A DNA stretch of 14,499 bases from contig JASEIO010000038.1 of assembly GCA_030017475.1 (NCBI GenBank), positions 1 to 14,499 of the forward strand. The letters run 5' to 3'. The stretch is from a bacterium (GTDB taxonomy: Bacteria; UBA9089; JASEIO01). Both the position numbers and the translations under genes were made by a program. Below, piece after piece: positions 1-6,466 of this stretch. The notes beneath the pieces were generated by a model. It made no database searches, was not told where the DNA came from, and saw nothing but the letters and a program-made list of their open reading frames with translations. Position 1 is the stretch's first letter; each line of letters opens with the position of its first letter.

Positions 1-436
1 GATCCATATCTCCTTTTCTCCTTAAGACTCCAATAGCTTTCAATCCAATCCCTAAAATCTATAGCCTCTGATGTAATCCTTAAAAGAAAATCTATATAGA
101 AAGAATGGTCTTTTATGATAATAGGAATTCCTTTTAAGGCACTCTCTGCAATAGTAGCAGAAGCCCTATTAAGAACTAATAGGTCGACCTCTCTTTGTAC
201 TATTCTTTCGATTTCGAGCCATATGGAATTTTCATTATCATAATAAGTATTCGCTTCCCACTCTAAAATACCTGTCTTTGGCTTAAAATAAACGGCTATA
301 TCCATATCGGACTCAATCCCATTTCCTCCTTTCACCCAGGATCCAAAAAGGAAGGCCATAATAATATCTTCTCTATTTGTAAAATACTTCTTAAGTTTCA
401 TTACAGTCTTGTCTTTAAAAGAAAATGGGTTCCTCA
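1..436 (-). CDS. MNT-family nucleotidyltransferase, 3' end cut by window edge
   Basis: The gene opens with ATG at 434-436 behind a good ribosome binding site (AGGAG, about 7 nt upstream). It stays open for 145 codons to the left edge, so the C-terminus is missing. Residues 32-46 carry the polymerase-beta-type nucleotidyltransferase signature: GS (32-33), then SDMD (43-46) giving two metal-binding aspartates, and a likely third carboxylate at D85 in VDLLVLN. In this family such small proteins are often the antitoxin that modifies a partner HEPN RNase. That partner would have to lie left of the window and cannot be seen. The gene follows the radical SAM fusion gene by 33 nt and may be cotranscribed with it. 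The family call is firm; the toxin-antitoxin role is inference. Confidence 0.8.
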
Positions 437-469
437 TCTCTTAATCTCCTCTCGTTACATGAAATTAAA

Positions 470-2227
470 TTAGGCATAAATGTTATAATACCACTCTTTA
501 CAGTCCTTGCATAGTGGCAATTTCCCGTATTCTTTATCCTTATGTGCCTGCCAGATGACTTTTAACTTTTGGCTCTCCAAGATCTCATCTAAACTTTGCT
601 CTTTCAAATTACCTAAGGGGTACTTCCCATCAAAGTCCTGCCGACAAAGCACTACATCTCCATTCCAGAGAACAGAAACACCACTCTGCAATTGTTTGCA
701 AACAAATCTCTTTAAAGGAGTAACATTAACAACACTTCTATCTTCAATCTGCCCACAGCAGTTATTGAAATGGCCAATAATGGCATGCTCAACCGGCAAC
801 TCAGCCTTAGTGTAAAATGTGTTGTATAATTCTTTATATAGCTTCTGTAACGATAGTGATCTCTCCCCTTCATTTTTTATCATGCTTAATTCCTGGAATC
901 GATTTCTATAGTTGATCATTTTTTTGATCTTATTCATATAATCCCATTTGTTCATAAATTTCTCAATTTCAGCATCATTCTCCTTCATCTTAAGTATTTG
1001 GACCCCAACAATAGGTTTTATTATATTCAACCAGCCATATTTATTCTCTTCTATTTCTTCAACTTTCTCTTTTTTCAATCTCAGGAATCTTGTAATATTC
1101 TCTATAGCCTTATCAAAGACATCTACTCCTTTTACCTTAGTATAGGTTTCCTTAGTATCAGCATCAAGACCAAAGATGATATAATCAAGAAATCCTCTTT
1201 CAAGAATCTCTTTCGAGAGATCCTCGGTTAATTCTATGCCATTAGTCCAAAGACCAACCTCAAGTCCTTTTTCTTTTGCGTAAGTAAACATTTCTTTTAT
1301 TTGGGGATGAAGTAATGGCTCTCCAAGTCCAGAAAAATGTATGGATAAAACATCTGTTTCATCCACTATCTTTTTAAAAAGTTCAAAATCCATATAATTA
1401 ATCTCTCGGCTCATTTCTGAGGTTCGAGGACACATAATACACTTCAGATTACAGTCATTAGTCACCTCAATTTCAAGTTGACTTTCAGGCAAAAACTTAA
1501 ACCAATTGGGATCCTTTTCATAAAATAAAAGGATTTCATTTAGACTTATTATCTCACCAGGCTTATAACATTTTCTATAGATTTTTCTTACTAAAGCCAT
1601 TCCTTTAGAATCCTGGCTTCCAAAATATAACTTAGGTACTTGCGATACCCTATCAGTAAATATGACATCTATTTTAAATAGTTCAGGTCTTTCTCTTGCT
1701 ATAAAAATCCATGGAGCCTTTAATGTTTCTCCCTTTTTAAAATTAGATTTCTCAATCTCTTTTAGTTTTTGAAAGACATTGACTGAATATACCAAGGTTG
1801 GGGTCGTACCATATAGAAATCCGTAATCTCTTTCCAAAATATCTAATTTATTCGAAATAAAATGCTCCACCATTAAATCAACAGTCTCAGGATCGACTAA
1901 TGCCCACTGCGAAGGTATCTCAACGATAACATCTGCCTTGATCTCTTCAAGAAATTTACTAAATTTATCTAAGTTGTCTTCATTACCTAAATTTCCAATA
2001 AGGTGAAGATTCAAGCCCAATTTCTCGACTAAATCATATTCTCTCTGATTTACCTCTTCTCCAAAGATAACAATCTCATCTAAGGTTTTCGCCTTCTTTA
2101 GTCTCTCCACCACATGCCATATAGCAGGCCTTCCCACTAAATCCCTCCATACATTTTCTGTTTCAATCTTCGGTATAGGTCTCCCGAAATGCAGACTCCC
2201 AATTTTACACATTCCCACCACTCGCAT
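470..2227 (-). CDS. SpsF-like cytidylyltransferase domain fused to radical SAM/SPASM enzyme
   Basis: This is a 585-residue two-part protein. Residues 1 to about 200 align by eye with SpsF/CMP-sugar synthetases: VVERLKKAKTLDEIVI at 39-54 and a VDPETVD segment at 111-117. However, the usual RxxSxRLPGK loop reads GSLHFGRPIPKI and the GDCP metal motif reads SQWA, so catalysis by this domain is doubtful. Residues 250-400 form a radical SAM domain with the 4Fe-4S motif CxxxCxxC at C259, C263 and C266 and a GEP motif at 302-304. The C-terminus is a SPASM region for auxiliary clusters, with cysteines at 490, 491, 510, 528, 573 and 576. ATG at 2227 has GAGG upstream. It lies downstream of a DegT aminotransferase and a cupin, which suggests modification of a sugar or a small ligand for cell-surface glycans. 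The substrate is unknown. Confidence 0.85.
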   Translation of the reverse strand: MRVVGMCKIGSLHFGRPIPKIETENVWRDLVGRPAIWHVVERLKKAKTLDEIVIFGEEVNQREYDLVEKLGLNLHLIGNLGNEDNLDKFSKFLEEIKADVIVEIPSQWALVDPETVDLMVEHFISNKLDILERDYGFLYGTTPTLVYSVNVFQKLKEIEKSNFKKGETLKAPWIFIARERPELFKIDVIFTDRVSQVPKLYFGSQDSKGMALVRKIYRKCYKPGEIISLNEILLFYEKDPNWFKFLPESQLEIEVTNDCNLKCIMCPRTSEMSREINYMDFELFKKIVDETDVLSIHFSGLGEPLLHPQIKEMFTYAKEKGLEVGLWTNGIELTEDLSKEILERGFLDYIIFGLDADTKETYTKVKGVDVFDKAIENITRFLRLKKEKVEEIEENKYGWLNIIKPIVGVQILKMKENDAEIEKFMNKWDYMNKIKKMINYRNRFQELSMIKNEGERSLSLQKLYKELYNTFYTKAELPVEHAIIGHFNNCCGQIEDRSVVNVTPLKRFVCKQLQSGVSVLWNGDVVLCRQDFDGKYPLGNLKEQSLDEILESQKLKVIWQAHKDKEYGKLPLCKDCKEWYYNIYA

Positions 2228-2291
2228 TTTTAAACCTCAAGTTATCAAATACCTTTTTCTTGTTGATGGTCTCTAAAGAATGGGAGGGATC

Positions 2292-2387
2292 CTAAGCTAA
2301 CTCATCTGATCGAGGAATCCTTTCTTTAAACTCCATCTTGAGATCTTCACCGGAATTAATTAACTCTATCAGTTTTTTTATAGACAT
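2292..2387 (-). pseudogene. Truncated Schlafen/AlbA_2-domain gene start (relic)
   Basis: A 31-codon ORF begins at an ATG inside the last codons of the DegT gene (10 nt overlap) and ends at a TAG. Its product contains LINSGEDLKMEFKERIP, which matches the opening of the Schlafen AlbA_2 ATP-binding domain (GE...EFKE..P). Proteins of this family continue for a few hundred residues; here the frame stops right after SDELA, where the family usually continues LAKxIxAFAN. It is therefore best read as the remaining 5' end of a deleted gene. GAGAGG lies only 2 nt before the ATG, so current translation is uncertain. The family match is by eye from a short segment. Confidence 0.55.
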
Positions 2388-3550
2388 TTCCTCTCTGACA
2401 TAATAGTTTTAACAACAATAGCAACCTTCTCGATTTGTTCTTCTGTTAAGGTCAATCCTGAAGGTAAGTATAGTCCCTGTCTTGCTATTCTCTCAGCAAC
2501 TGGATAACTTTCACCTTCATATAGACCCATGTCTTTAAAAACTGGCTGGAGGTGTATGGGATAAAAGAAGGGACGGGTTGTAATACCTTTTTCAGCTAAA
2601 CTTTTTGTAAATTGTTCTCCATCGTAACCGGTGCTTTCATCTACTACAATTCCATACATCCAGTAGACATTCTTTGCCCAGGGCTTTTCAGTGGGAAGTT
2701 GGAGATATGGGGTATCCGTTAATAATTGGGTATAAAGTTTGGCATTTCTTCTTTTGATTTGTACGTGTTCATCAATTCTTTCCATTTGAGCAACACCTAT
2801 GGCTGCCTGAAGGTTGGTCATTCTGAAATTAAAACCCAACTCTTTATGGTAGAATCTTTTCTTCTGCAAAAAGGCAAGATTACGAAGTCTCTTTAATCTG
2901 TCAGCCAATTTATCATCATTTGTTAAAACCATCCCGCCTTCCCCAGTTGTAATAATCTTATTCGCATAAAAGCTAAAGCAACTTATATCTCCAAAACTTC
3001 CTGCTTTTCTCCATTCTATCCTTTCTCCCCCTGCCTTCTGACCTCTAACCTCTGAGTTCTGACTTCTGTATTCTGCTCCATGTACCTCTGCTGCATCCTC
3101 TACAATATACAAATCATACTTTTTAGCAATCTTTACAACCGCATCCATATCTACCGGATGTCCATAGATGTGCACTGGCATAATTGCCTTTGTCTTTGGG
3201 GTAATCTTCCCCTCGATCTGGGAGACATCCATATTCCATGTATCAGGTTCAGAATCAACTAATACTGGCTTTAAGTTATTATATATACAGGCTAAGGCAC
3301 AAGATATTATAGTGAATGTAGGTATAATGATTTCAGAACCTGGCTCTAAGTTTAAAGCCCTTAGGGCTAATTGTAGGGCAACTGTCCCATTAGATACGGC
3401 AACCCCGTGCTTTGTGCCGATGTATTTACTAAATTTCTCTTCAAATTCTTCAATAAATCTACCCTGCGAAGATATCCAGCCTGTTTTTATACATTCTGTT
3501 ATATACTCAAGCTCTTTCTCTCTTATTAATGGCTCATTTACAGGAATCAT
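2378..3550 (-). CDS. DegT/DnrJ/EryC1/StrS aminotransferase, perosamine-synthase-like, with repeat insert
   Basis: A 390-residue PLP-dependent sugar aminotransferase, acting in the cytosol on nucleotide-linked keto-sugars. Visible marks are SNGTVAL at 53-59, PVHIYGHP at 125-132, EDAAEVHGAEY with the PLP-binding D152, and SFYANKIITTGEGG with the Schiff-base lysine K198. WISSQGRF (25-32), NFRMTNLQAAIG (241-252) and KNVYWMY (293-299) resemble GDP-perosamine synthases. Between Y161 and G184 there are 22 residues where the family normally has about five; this extra piece is partly encoded by a 7-bp tandem repeat. ATG at 3550 overlaps the cupin stop by 1 nt (TAATG), so translation is likely coupled. 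The exact amino sugar cannot be read from the sequence. Confidence 0.92.
   Translation of the reverse strand: MIPVNEPLIREKELEYITECIKTGWISSQGRFIEEFEEKFSKYIGTKHGVAVSNGTVALQLALRALNLEPGSEIIIPTFTIISCALACIYNNLKPVLVDSEPDTWNMDVSQIEGKITPKTKAIMPVHIYGHPVDMDAVVKIAKKYDLYIVEDAAEVHGAEYRSQNSEVRGQKAGGERIEWRKAGSFGDISCFSFYANKIITTGEGGMVLTNDDKLADRLKRLRNLAFLQKKRFYHKELGFNFRMTNLQAAIGVAQMERIDEHVQIKRRNAKLYTQLLTDTPYLQLPTEKPWAKNVYWMYGIVVDESTGYDGEQFTKSLAEKGITTRPFFYPIHLQPVFKDMGLYEGESYPVAERIARQGLYLPSGLTLTEEQIEKVAIVVKTIMSERKCL
3031..3075. repeat. Degenerate heptamer tandem repeat inside the aminotransferase gene
   Basis: On the plus strand six 7-bp units follow one another: CTGCCTT, CTGACCT, CTAACCT, CTGAGTT, CTGACTT, CTGTATT, then CTG. 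The consensus is CTGACYT. The array lies in the DegT coding sequence at about residues 160-174, in frame. Three units (21 nt) encode seven residues, so the period keeps the frame open. Confidence 0.85.
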
Positions 3551-3981
3551 TATTCTATGCCCTCAAATCTCTCTTTATCACCATCACCTAAGTGTGGTCC
3601 CTGCTTTACCTCTATCATCTCTGTATCTTCAAGCATGTTAAATCCATGACCACCACTACAAAGTAGAATTGTATCTCCGGTATTTAACTCTCTCGAGGTT
3701 AGATACTCTTTATCATCAGCATAAAAATTAACCCGGATTCTCCCCTTTCTTATAAACAAAACCTCCTGGGTAAGGGTTATCTCTCTATTAACCTTGCAGT
3801 GAAGATGGGCCTTCACTATACCTCCCTTTTTGTGAGGAAGAAATCCAAGTTGTTGAGAAAAACTGGATGGAGTAAAAAACACAATATTATCTGAGGTATA
3901 ATTCGACCGCAAGATTATAGCGATTAATTTCTCCTGGTGCTTGATCTCTTCATATGCCTTATTTTGCTGATTATGTTCCAT
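3550..3981 (-). CDS. Cupin-domain protein of sugar/surface-glycan cassette
   Basis: A small cupin of 143 residues. The first cupin motif is in KAHLHCKVNREITLTQEVLF (residues 57-76, with H59, H61 and E73). The second is the GD...GGHGF segment at 102-114 with H112. Together they form a plausible metal site in a double-stranded beta-helix. The C-terminal EMIEVKQGPHLGDGDKERF stretch is typical of unnamed cupins found beside DegT aminotransferases. The ATG at 3981 is preferred because AAAGG sits just upstream; an in-frame TTG at 3993 would add four residues but lacks a good ribosome binding site. The stop overlaps the start of the aminotransferase by 1 nt. The function may be sugar isomerisation, epimerisation or binding; none is shown by the sequence. 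Confidence 0.8.
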   Translation of the reverse strand: MEHNQQNKAYEEIKHQEKLIAIILRSNYTSDNIVFFTPSSFSQQLGFLPHKKGGIVKAHLHCKVNREITLTQEVLFIRKGRIRVNFYADDKEYLTSRELNTGDTILLCSGGHGFNMLEDTEMIEVKQGPHLGDGDKERFEGIE

Positions 3982-3993
3982 CGACCTTTTCAA

Positions 3994-4285
3994 TATCTGT
4001 TTCTTCTGTACAAAATTAAGTTAGGATCATCTCTCAAAGATTGTGCCTAAGCTGCAATCTTAGAGATGTTAGAGAAATAAGAAACTTGATTTGAGCCCAT
4101 TGAGACATAGAAAGCTGTGATATCGACTATAGATACAAGTGACTTTACCATTTCATCGGCAAAATATCAAGATTTATCACAAAGTTTAAAACATGAGCGT
4201 TGTGTAAATTCTAATTGACTGATAAAAAAGAAAAGGTGTATCTTAATAATATGAAAAGAAAGCCGCTGGACTTTTCGGATAGACT
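3994..4285. other. Intergenic region between aroE and the cupin cassette
   Basis: The 292 bases hold no convincing gene. They contain a long inverted repeat (4028-4068, listed separately) and a 34-codon minus-strand ORF at 4047-4151 without a recognisable family or ribosome binding site. On the plus strand TTGACT (4215-4220) and TATCTT (4239-4244), 18 nt apart, resemble a promoter, but they lead only into a 12-codon ORF at 4251-4289 that runs into the aroE 3' end. A weak stem followed by CTTTTC just after aroE, minus strand, could be a poor terminator. No clear promoter for the cupin operon was found. Confidence 0.5.
4028..4068. promoter_or_regulatory. Inverted repeat / hairpin upstream of cupin gene
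   Basis: Arms CATCTC (4028-4033) plus AAGATTG (4037-4043) are complementary to CAATCTT (4055-4061) plus GAGATG (4063-4068). This gives 13 base pairs with a small 3-versus-1 internal loop and an 11-nt apical loop. It is about 50 nt before the cupin start on the minus strand. No T-tract follows on either strand, so a leader hairpin or operator is more likely than an intrinsic terminator. Confidence 0.5.
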
Positions 4286-5140
4286 CTAAGACAGGTTAGA
4301 AAGTTCTACTGCTTTCATCATAACATCAATAGGAGGCTTTATCCCTGTCCATATTTCAAAGGAAAAGGCCCCTTGGTGAACTAACATCGAAATACCATTT
4401 GATATCCTTGCCCCCTTTTTTAAGGCATGTTCTAACAACTTGGTTTTTGGTGGATTATAGATTAGGTCATAAACAAATAGTCTATCATGTAAAAGTTCTT
4501 CAGGGATAGGTAGTGGATCCTCCTCCTTCATACCTACCGAAGTGGCATTGATTAAGATATCGGTAGTAGAGATGTAGTCCTTTACTGTCTTACAAGATAT
4601 ATCAATTATAGCTGTAGAGGTAAATCTTTTAATAGCATTATACAATGATTCTGCCTTATCCATTACCTTATCTGTAAGAACAATCCTTTTAGCTCCAGTG
4701 GTTGCTAAGGTAAGGGAAACTGCTCTCCCTGCTCCACCACATCCAATAAGAAATATATTTTTATCTCTCGGAGAGATACCGAGTTCTTTTAAAGAGGCAA
4801 TAAAACCTTTGCCATCAGTATTATAACCAATCAACTTATCATTGATTTTGATAGTATTCACTGCCCCAATTAGCCTTGAAGAGGGATCTAATTCATCTAA
4901 ATATTTTATCACCTCTTCCTTATAGGGGATTGTGACATTTACTCCTCGGATGTTTAAGGCCTTTAAGCCAATTAATGCCTTCTCCAACATATATGGTTTT
5001 ATAGGAAAAGGAAGGTATACATAATTAAGGTTAAGGGCTTGGAACAAAGCATTATGCATTGCAGGAGACAATGTATAATCAATATGCTCACCTAATAGAC
5101 CGACTATCTTTGTCTTCCCATCTATTTGCATATCTGCCAT
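4286..5140 (-). CDS. aroE: Shikimate dehydrogenase
   Basis: This 284-residue enzyme reduces 3-dehydroshikimate to shikimate with NADPH in aromatic amino acid synthesis. The substrate side shows TLSPAMHN (23-30), NVTIPYKEEV (68-77) with the catalytic K74, GAVNTI (92-97) and NTDG (107-110) with D109. The NADP Rossmann loop is GCGGAGRA at 133-140, and the C-terminal SMLVHQGAFSFE contains Q256. The length is normal for AroE. ATG at 5140 overlaps the hflX 3' end by 19 nt; a second in-frame ATG at 5131 is also possible, and neither has a strong ribosome binding site. The overlap implies cotranslation with hflX. No other shikimate genes are nearby. Confidence 0.96.
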   Translation of the reverse strand: MADMQIDGKTKIVGLLGEHIDYTLSPAMHNALFQALNLNYVYLPFPIKPYMLEKALIGLKALNIRGVNVTIPYKEEVIKYLDELDPSSRLIGAVNTIKINDKLIGYNTDGKGFIASLKELGISPRDKNIFLIGCGGAGRAVSLTLATTGAKRIVLTDKVMDKAESLYNAIKRFTSTAIIDISCKTVKDYISTTDILINATSVGMKEEDPLPIPEELLHDRLFVYDLIYNPPKTKLLEHALKKGARISNGISMLVHQGAFSFEIWTGIKPPIDVMMKAVELSNLS

Positions 5141-6360
5141 CTCTTTAATTTTGAGGCTATTTTGAATGGAAGTTCTACGTCCATTACAACATTATTATCT
5201 ATATATTCTTCATTCTTAATCCAACCATTACGAAATAAAAAGGCACGTAAGCCAATCTTTTGAAACGGGATTTTGATCCTTAAACTCTCCCTTTTAAAAA
5301 TAGGTAGATTGAGTAATATATGTATTAACTTATCTAAACCCTCTGATGTTTTGCAAGATAAGGCGCAGGAGTTAGGAAATTTCTTAATCAAACGATTAAT
5401 AATTGCCTTATTTCTCAATTTATCAATTTTATTTAAGATAGTTATCATGTACTTAGTATTTGCCTTCAATCCATCTAAAACCTCATATACAGAATCTATC
5501 TCTTCATAAACCTTTTCACTACTTATATCAACTACATGCAATAGGATATCTGAAGAGCGTACCTCTTCCAAGGTAGCGCTGAATGAGGTTATTAAGTGGT
5601 GAGGTAGGTTTTTAATAAATCCTACCGTATCAATCAGCAATAAGCACTGGTTATTAGGAAGGGTTAATCTTCTTGTTAGAGGATCTAAGGTTGAGAAGAG
5701 CCTATCTTCAATAAATACCTCTTCCCCAGTTAAGGCCTTCATTAAGGTAGATTTCCCTGCATTTGTATAACCAATTATCGATGCTACCACTTCGTTTCTT
5801 CTTTTCTTTCTCTGTTGGGTACGTACCCGAGCCACCTTTTTAATGGATTTTTTTAAGCTAACAATCCGCTTCTCTATTCTTCTTCTATCTATTTCAAGCT
5901 TAGTTTCTCCTGGACCTCTTGTTCCAATCCCACCACCTAAACGAGAAAGTAGGATCCCTTTTCCCCTTAATCTTGGCAATAGATAATTCAACTGGGCTAA
6001 TTCTACCTGTAATTTTGCCTCTTTGGTATGTGCATGATGGGCAAAGATATCCAAGATTAGTTCAGTCCGATCGATAACTCGTAGCTCAATAATTTCTTCT
6101 AAATTTCTTATTTGGGTAGGGGATAGGTCATTATCAAAGATTACTAAATCTACTTTGTGTTTTTTACCTAATTCCTTTAATTCAAGAGCCTTGCCTTTTC
6201 CGATATAGGTACTTGGTTCAATGCGCCGGACATTTTGGACAATTCTTTCACAAACAACGCCACCTGCTGTTCTGGTTAATTCTGAAAGTTCATCCAGTGA
6301 GTTACTTAAGACCTTTTCACCAGATAATTTTACTCCCACAAGGATTGCAACTTCAGGAAT
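5122..6360 (-). CDS. hflX: Ribosome-associated GTPase HflX
   Basis: A GTPase that binds the large ribosomal subunit and splits stalled ribosomes in stress in characterised species. With the start used here it has 412 residues. The HflX-specific segment with LGGGIGTRGPGETKLEIDRR is at about 141-160; G1 is GYTNAGKST (197-205), G3 DTVGF (244-248), G4 NKID (310-313) and G5 near SCKTSEG (335-341). The first conventional codon is GTG at 6339, but it has no ribosome binding site and would cut off PEVAIL, which continues the family's usual N-terminal AILVGV strand. An ATT at 6358-6360 lies in frame, 6 nt after GAGGTGA, and is taken as the start; a TGA two codons further upstream excludes a longer reading. 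A frame error is the alternative. Confidence 0.95.
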   Translation of the reverse strand: MPEVAILVGVKLSGEKVLSNSLDELSELTRTAGGVVCERIVQNVRRIEPSTYIGKGKALELKELGKKHKVDLVIFDNDLSPTQIRNLEEIIELRVIDRTELILDIFAHHAHTKEAKLQVELAQLNYLLPRLRGKGILLSRLGGGIGTRGPGETKLEIDRRRIEKRIVSLKKSIKKVARVRTQQRKKRRNEVVASIIGYTNAGKSTLMKALTGEEVFIEDRLFSTLDPLTRRLTLPNNQCLLLIDTVGFIKNLPHHLITSFSATLEEVRSSDILLHVVDISSEKVYEEIDSVYEVLDGLKANTKYMITILNKIDKLRNKAIINRLIKKFPNSCALSCKTSEGLDKLIHILLNLPIFKRESLRIKIPFQKIGLRAFLFRNGWIKNEEYIDNNVVMDVELPFKIASKLKRWQICK

Positions 6361-6366
6361 TAAACA

Positions 6367-6373
6367 TCACCTC
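6367..6373 (-). promoter_or_regulatory. Ribosome binding site deciding the hflX start (ATT)
   Basis: GAGGTGA on the minus strand, 6 nt before ATT at 6360. The ATG within it (6365-6367) opens only a four-codon frame ending in TGA. The GTG at 6339 is 27 nt away, too far to be served by this site. Confidence 0.55.
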
Positions 6374-6390
6374 ATTTTCCAACCAATCCC

Positions 6391-6465
6391 TTAAGATCGA
6401 TAAGTGTTCCACCACCTGATTGAGTATTCGGTTATGTCAATCAATCCTGGCATAAACCCGTTCAT
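6391..6465 (-). CDS. Possible 24-residue small protein between HDAC and hflX
   Basis: An ATG at 6465 lies 1 nt behind the HDAC-family stop and has an excellent ribosome binding site (AGGAGG, 5 nt away) overlapping that gene's last codons. The frame encodes 24 residues beginning MNGFMPGLIDITEYS and stops at TAA. In another frame the next 80 nt read NQVVEHLSILRDWLENEV and end in a TGA overlapping the hflX start by 8 nt. A one-base shift near 6422 would therefore give a 37-residue protein filling the gap exactly. No family is recognised. It may be a real tiny gene, a decayed one, or chance. Confidence 0.35.
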   Translation of the reverse strand: MNGFMPGLIDITEYSIRWWNTYRS

Positions 6466-6466
6466 C

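Noticed and set aside
3031-3075. CRISPR-like array
   Set aside because: The unit is only 7 bp with no spacers; it is a simple degenerate tandem repeat in a coding region.
4047-4151. 34-codon minus-strand ORF (MVKSLVSIVDITAFYVSMGS...) in the aroE-cupin gap
   Set aside because: It has faint resemblance to chemoreceptor-type helices, but no ribosome binding site and no secure family, and its stop lies in the loop of the hairpin. Not enough to call a gene or a relic.
4215-4289. Plus-strand promoter-like boxes leading to a 12-codon ORF
   Set aside because: The ORF ends at the aroE stop region and nothing follows on the plus strand; AT-rich DNA produces such boxes by chance.
6353-6373. Programmed +1 frameshift (TCC TGA) joining ATG 6367 to hflX
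   Set aside because: The peptidyl-tRNA would not re-pair after slipping, and the ATG is only 2 nt from the Shine-Dalgarno. Initiation at ATT, or a sequencing indel, explains the data better.
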